Assembly (NCBI GenBank): GCA_016550425.1
Contig: JABXGS010000130.1
Location: 1-43,882 of the forward strand
Length of the DNA stretch: 43,882 bases
Source: an archaeon
Lineage (GTDB): Archaea; Asgardarchaeota; Hermodarchaeia; Hermodarchaeales; Hermodarchaeaceae
Reading direction: 5' to 3'
Positions 42,092 to 43,882 of the stretch are shown piece after piece. The position numbers and the translations under genes are program-made. Under the pieces are notes generated by a model that saw only the letters and a program-made list of their open reading frames with translations, was not told where the DNA came from and did not search any database. The stretch's first letter is position 1. Each line of letters opens with the position of its first letter.

Positions 42092-43075
42092 TTAAGCAAA
42101 ATGTACATTCACAGGATTTGAAGGACTTTTGCCTTTTAGAACCGCCACACAATTTTCTGTGGCCATGACTGCCATCCTCGACCGTGTCTGAATACTTGCA
42201 CTAGCAATGTGCGGGGCTAGTAAAACATTCTCCAGTGAGATTAATGGGTGATTTGCAGGAAGCGGTTCTTCTGCAAACACGTCTAGTCCTGCATAAGCAA
42301 TGATTCCTTCTTTGAGAACACGCACTAGTGCATCCTGATCAATAACAGGCCCTCGCGAGGTATTAATGAGACAGGCGGAAGGCTTCATCAGGCGTAGTTC
42401 TTTATCGCCAATCATTTTTTGAGTCTTTGAAGTTAGGGGGACATGTATTGTTATGAAATCAGATTCTTTTAATAACCGGTCTAAGGGCACAGCTTGAATT
42501 CCTAATTCCTTTTCTTGATCGGGTGCCTTCGTCATGTCAAAATACAATAGTTTCATGTCAAAACCTTTAGCCCTTCGGGCCACAGCTCGACCAATGCGTC
42601 CCAGACCGATGATTCCTAGTGTACGCTGATTCACATCTTGACCCAGCATCATATCTAACGCCCATGGTACTTTCCAGCGACCAGCGCGAACATAACGATC
42701 TGCTTCAGCAACTCGTCGGGCGGTGGCAAGCAGCAAAGTAAATGCAAAATCCGCGGTAGTCTCTGTTAGAATGCCTGGGGTGTTAGTCACAATGATATTC
42801 TTAATTGTAGCAGCAGCGACATCAATATTATCATACCCTACCGCAACTTGGCTGATGACCTTCACATGGTTGCAAGCATCGATTACTTCCTTGTCAATGG
42901 AATCTGTAAGAAAAGTCACAAGACCATCTACTACTTGGGCTTTCTGAATAATTACCGACTTCGGCGGGGGCATCTCTTTAGGCCAGACCTCCACTTGGCA
43001 ATGTTTCTTGAGAAGAGATAGGCCAGGTTCAAGTAATGTGCGTGTGACGAATACTTTGGGTTGCAACAGATACAC
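42092..43075 (-). CDS. D-isomer-specific 2-hydroxyacid dehydrogenase (glyoxylate/hydroxypyruvate reductase-like)
   Basis: 327 residues. The NAD(P)-binding Rossmann motif is GLGRIGRAVARR, and the catalytic triad is visible as Arg in NTSRGPVID, Glu in VFAEEPLP and His in APHIASAS. There is no C-terminal ACT or extra domain, so a phosphoglycerate dehydrogenase of the long type is excluded; length fits archaeal glyoxylate reductase (GyaR), but closely related enzymes reduce hydroxypyruvate, pyruvate or phosphonate analogues. The Asp after the second Rossmann strand (LLYFDMT) suggests NADH preference. GTG start at 43075, about 19 bases past the predicted transcription start. Confidence 0.91.
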   Translation of the reverse strand: MYLLQPKVFVTRTLLEPGLSLLKKHCQVEVWPKEMPPPKSVIIQKAQVVDGLVTFLTDSIDKEVIDACNHVKVISQVAVGYDNIDVAAATIKNIIVTNTPGILTETTADFAFTLLLATARRVAEADRYVRAGRWKVPWALDMMLGQDVNQRTLGIIGLGRIGRAVARRAKGFDMKLLYFDMTKAPDQEKELGIQAVPLDRLLKESDFITIHVPLTSKTQKMIGDKELRLMKPSACLINTSRGPVIDQDALVRVLKEGIIAYAGLDVFAEEPLPANHPLISLENVLLAPHIASASIQTRSRMAVMATENCVAVLKGKSPSNPVNVHFA

Positions 43076-43112
43076 ATCCGTTAAGCGAATTTAGACTACT
43101 ATTTTTGTTAAT

Positions 43113-43128
43113 GCTAAATAAAAGCCAA
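43113..43128 (-). promoter_or_regulatory. TATA element of the 2-hydroxyacid dehydrogenase gene
   Basis: The minus strand reads GGC followed by TTTTATTTAG (complement of 43114-43123). Transcription would start near 43094, ~20 bases before the GTG. The rest of the 200-bp gap to the creatininase gene shows no recognisable feature. Confidence 0.45.
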
Positions 43129-43276
43129 TCGAAGTAGTTTGCTGCTCAGTCGAATTAGTAACCTCAAGCATCAATATCTCTTAGAAAGAATGCCCTTCTT
43201 TGAAGCGATTTATGTCCTGAATATATATCCGAGAAGAGCTCCTGTGCAATTTGATAAGATTATATCAGAGATTCGA

Positions 43277-43882
43277 TTATTTTGAGTTTGCTAGTTTTTC
43301 AATGAATTGTGTTAATCGTTCTAAGACCGTTTCAGCAATTAGTTTTCCTTTTTCTTTAGTAGCCTTTTTCGCATAGCCGACGACACCCGACTTTGTGATA
43401 TCGGTCATTGAATACATCATCGAAGCCTTAGGGGCTGGGGCAAATAAATCGGGCTCGATAAAACCGGGGATAAGGCTTTTGCCGGGTTCATCCACACGTT
43501 TGTCTTCGAGTACCCGTTGCCCTAAATACCATGACACGGATGTCTCCATATCGCAGGCATGGTAGACGGGTCTTGTGGCTACTTCAAGAATCTTGTCTGT
43601 GGCTAGTGTCCACCAATCAATGTGGAATACCTTCGCAACAGTCTGACCATGAAGCTGATGTAACGCATTGGAAATAGCAGTACTATTACCACCATGACCA
43701 TTGATGATGATAATGTTCCTAAAGCCATGGGCATCCAAGGATTTGCACGCATCAAAGAGTGTGTCAGTAAGTGTACTTTCCCTCAAGGTAATCGTGCCCT
43801 TGAATCCCATGTGATGAGGAGAATAGCCAAAGCATATGGGAGGAGTCACCACGACCTTAACCTTCGTCCACAACCGTTCTGC
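43277..43882 (-). CDS. Creatininase-family amidohydrolase (N terminus outside window)
   Basis: The frame stays open to the window edge (AERLWTKV before the TTG at 43873), so the N terminus is missing; 201 residues are visible. Family motifs are clear: PPICFGYSPHHMGFKGTITL (substrate and metal-binding histidines), NGHGGN (metal site) and HACDMETS (metal-binding Glu). Members are metal-dependent amidases that open cyclic amides, such as creatininase and the formamide hydrolases of riboflavin/F420 synthesis (ArfB, MftE-like). The true substrate cannot be read. The C-terminal helix KEKGKLIAETVLERLTQFIEKLA is typical. Confidence 0.88.
   Translation of the reverse strand, partial: AERLWTKVKVVVTPPICFGYSPHHMGFKGTITLRESTLTDTLFDACKSLDAHGFRNIIIINGHGGNSTAISNALHQLHGQTVAKVFHIDWWTLATDKILEVATRPVYHACDMETSVSWYLGQRVLEDKRVDEPGKSLIPGFIEPDLFAPAPKASMMYSMTDITKSGVVGYAKKATKEKGKLIAETVLERLTQFIEKLANSK

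Overview
The window looks like a chromosome segment from an archaeon, most likely an Asgard archaeon (Thorarchaeia or a relative; the exact lineage is a guess). Reasons: archaeal BRE/TATA promoter elements; a mevalonate-type HMG-CoA synthase/thiolase/DUF35 cluster; an ADP-forming acyl-CoA synthetase alpha subunit; very large repeat-built surface proteins anchored by one C-terminal membrane helix; and eukaryote-like parts, namely a Rab-like small GTPase, a PPP-type phosphatase and a probable longin-type protein. GTG and TTG starts are common and GTGA stop/start overlaps recur. I found no rRNA, tRNA, CRISPR array, insertion sequence or phage genes.

Region 1 (1-17639) holds two tandem giant surface proteins. 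The first is cut by the window edge. Both are strings of beta-sandwich-like repeats of about 100 residues, followed by one membrane helix and a nearly identical cytoplasmic tail. The last ~4.78 kb of both genes is colinear. The first gene differs by amplification of a four-repeat module with a ~1.2 kb period. Region 2 (17694-27588) is mostly metabolism: acyl-CoA synthetase alpha subunit (minus), flavodiiron protein, the HMG-CoA synthase-thiolase-DUF35 operon, an exported penicillin-acylase-type amidohydrolase with a small membrane protein, a HEAT-repeat protein and an ArsR-like regulator.

Region 3 (27600-29180) is a graveyard of dipeptide-type ABC permease: a 58-codon ORF joining the front and back ends of a DppB-like permease, a strong hairpin terminator, and a second DppB-like gene broken by a frameshift and an in-frame TAG. 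Region 4 (29158-34315) has a GNAT acetyltransferase and a radical SAM protein resembling the MSMEG_0568 family of nitrilase clusters, a threonine/serine dehydratase, a 44-residue zinc-finger-like microprotein with an apparently leaderless promoter, carbamate kinase and a PPP phosphatase.

Region 5 (34305-41892) is the most intriguing part: eight consecutive minus-strand genes. In transcription order they encode a longin-like protein with a possible DENN-like second half, two small proteins under a promoter with five 10-bp-phased repeats, an AAA+ ATPase with a C-terminal winged helix, a Rab-like GTPase, a helical protein of unknown function, a ten-helix membrane protein shaped like a histidine kinase but without its catalytic residues, and a partly degenerate receiver. 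This may be an undescribed GTPase-centred signalling or trafficking module. The window ends with a 2-hydroxyacid dehydrogenase and a creatininase-family protein truncated by the window edge.
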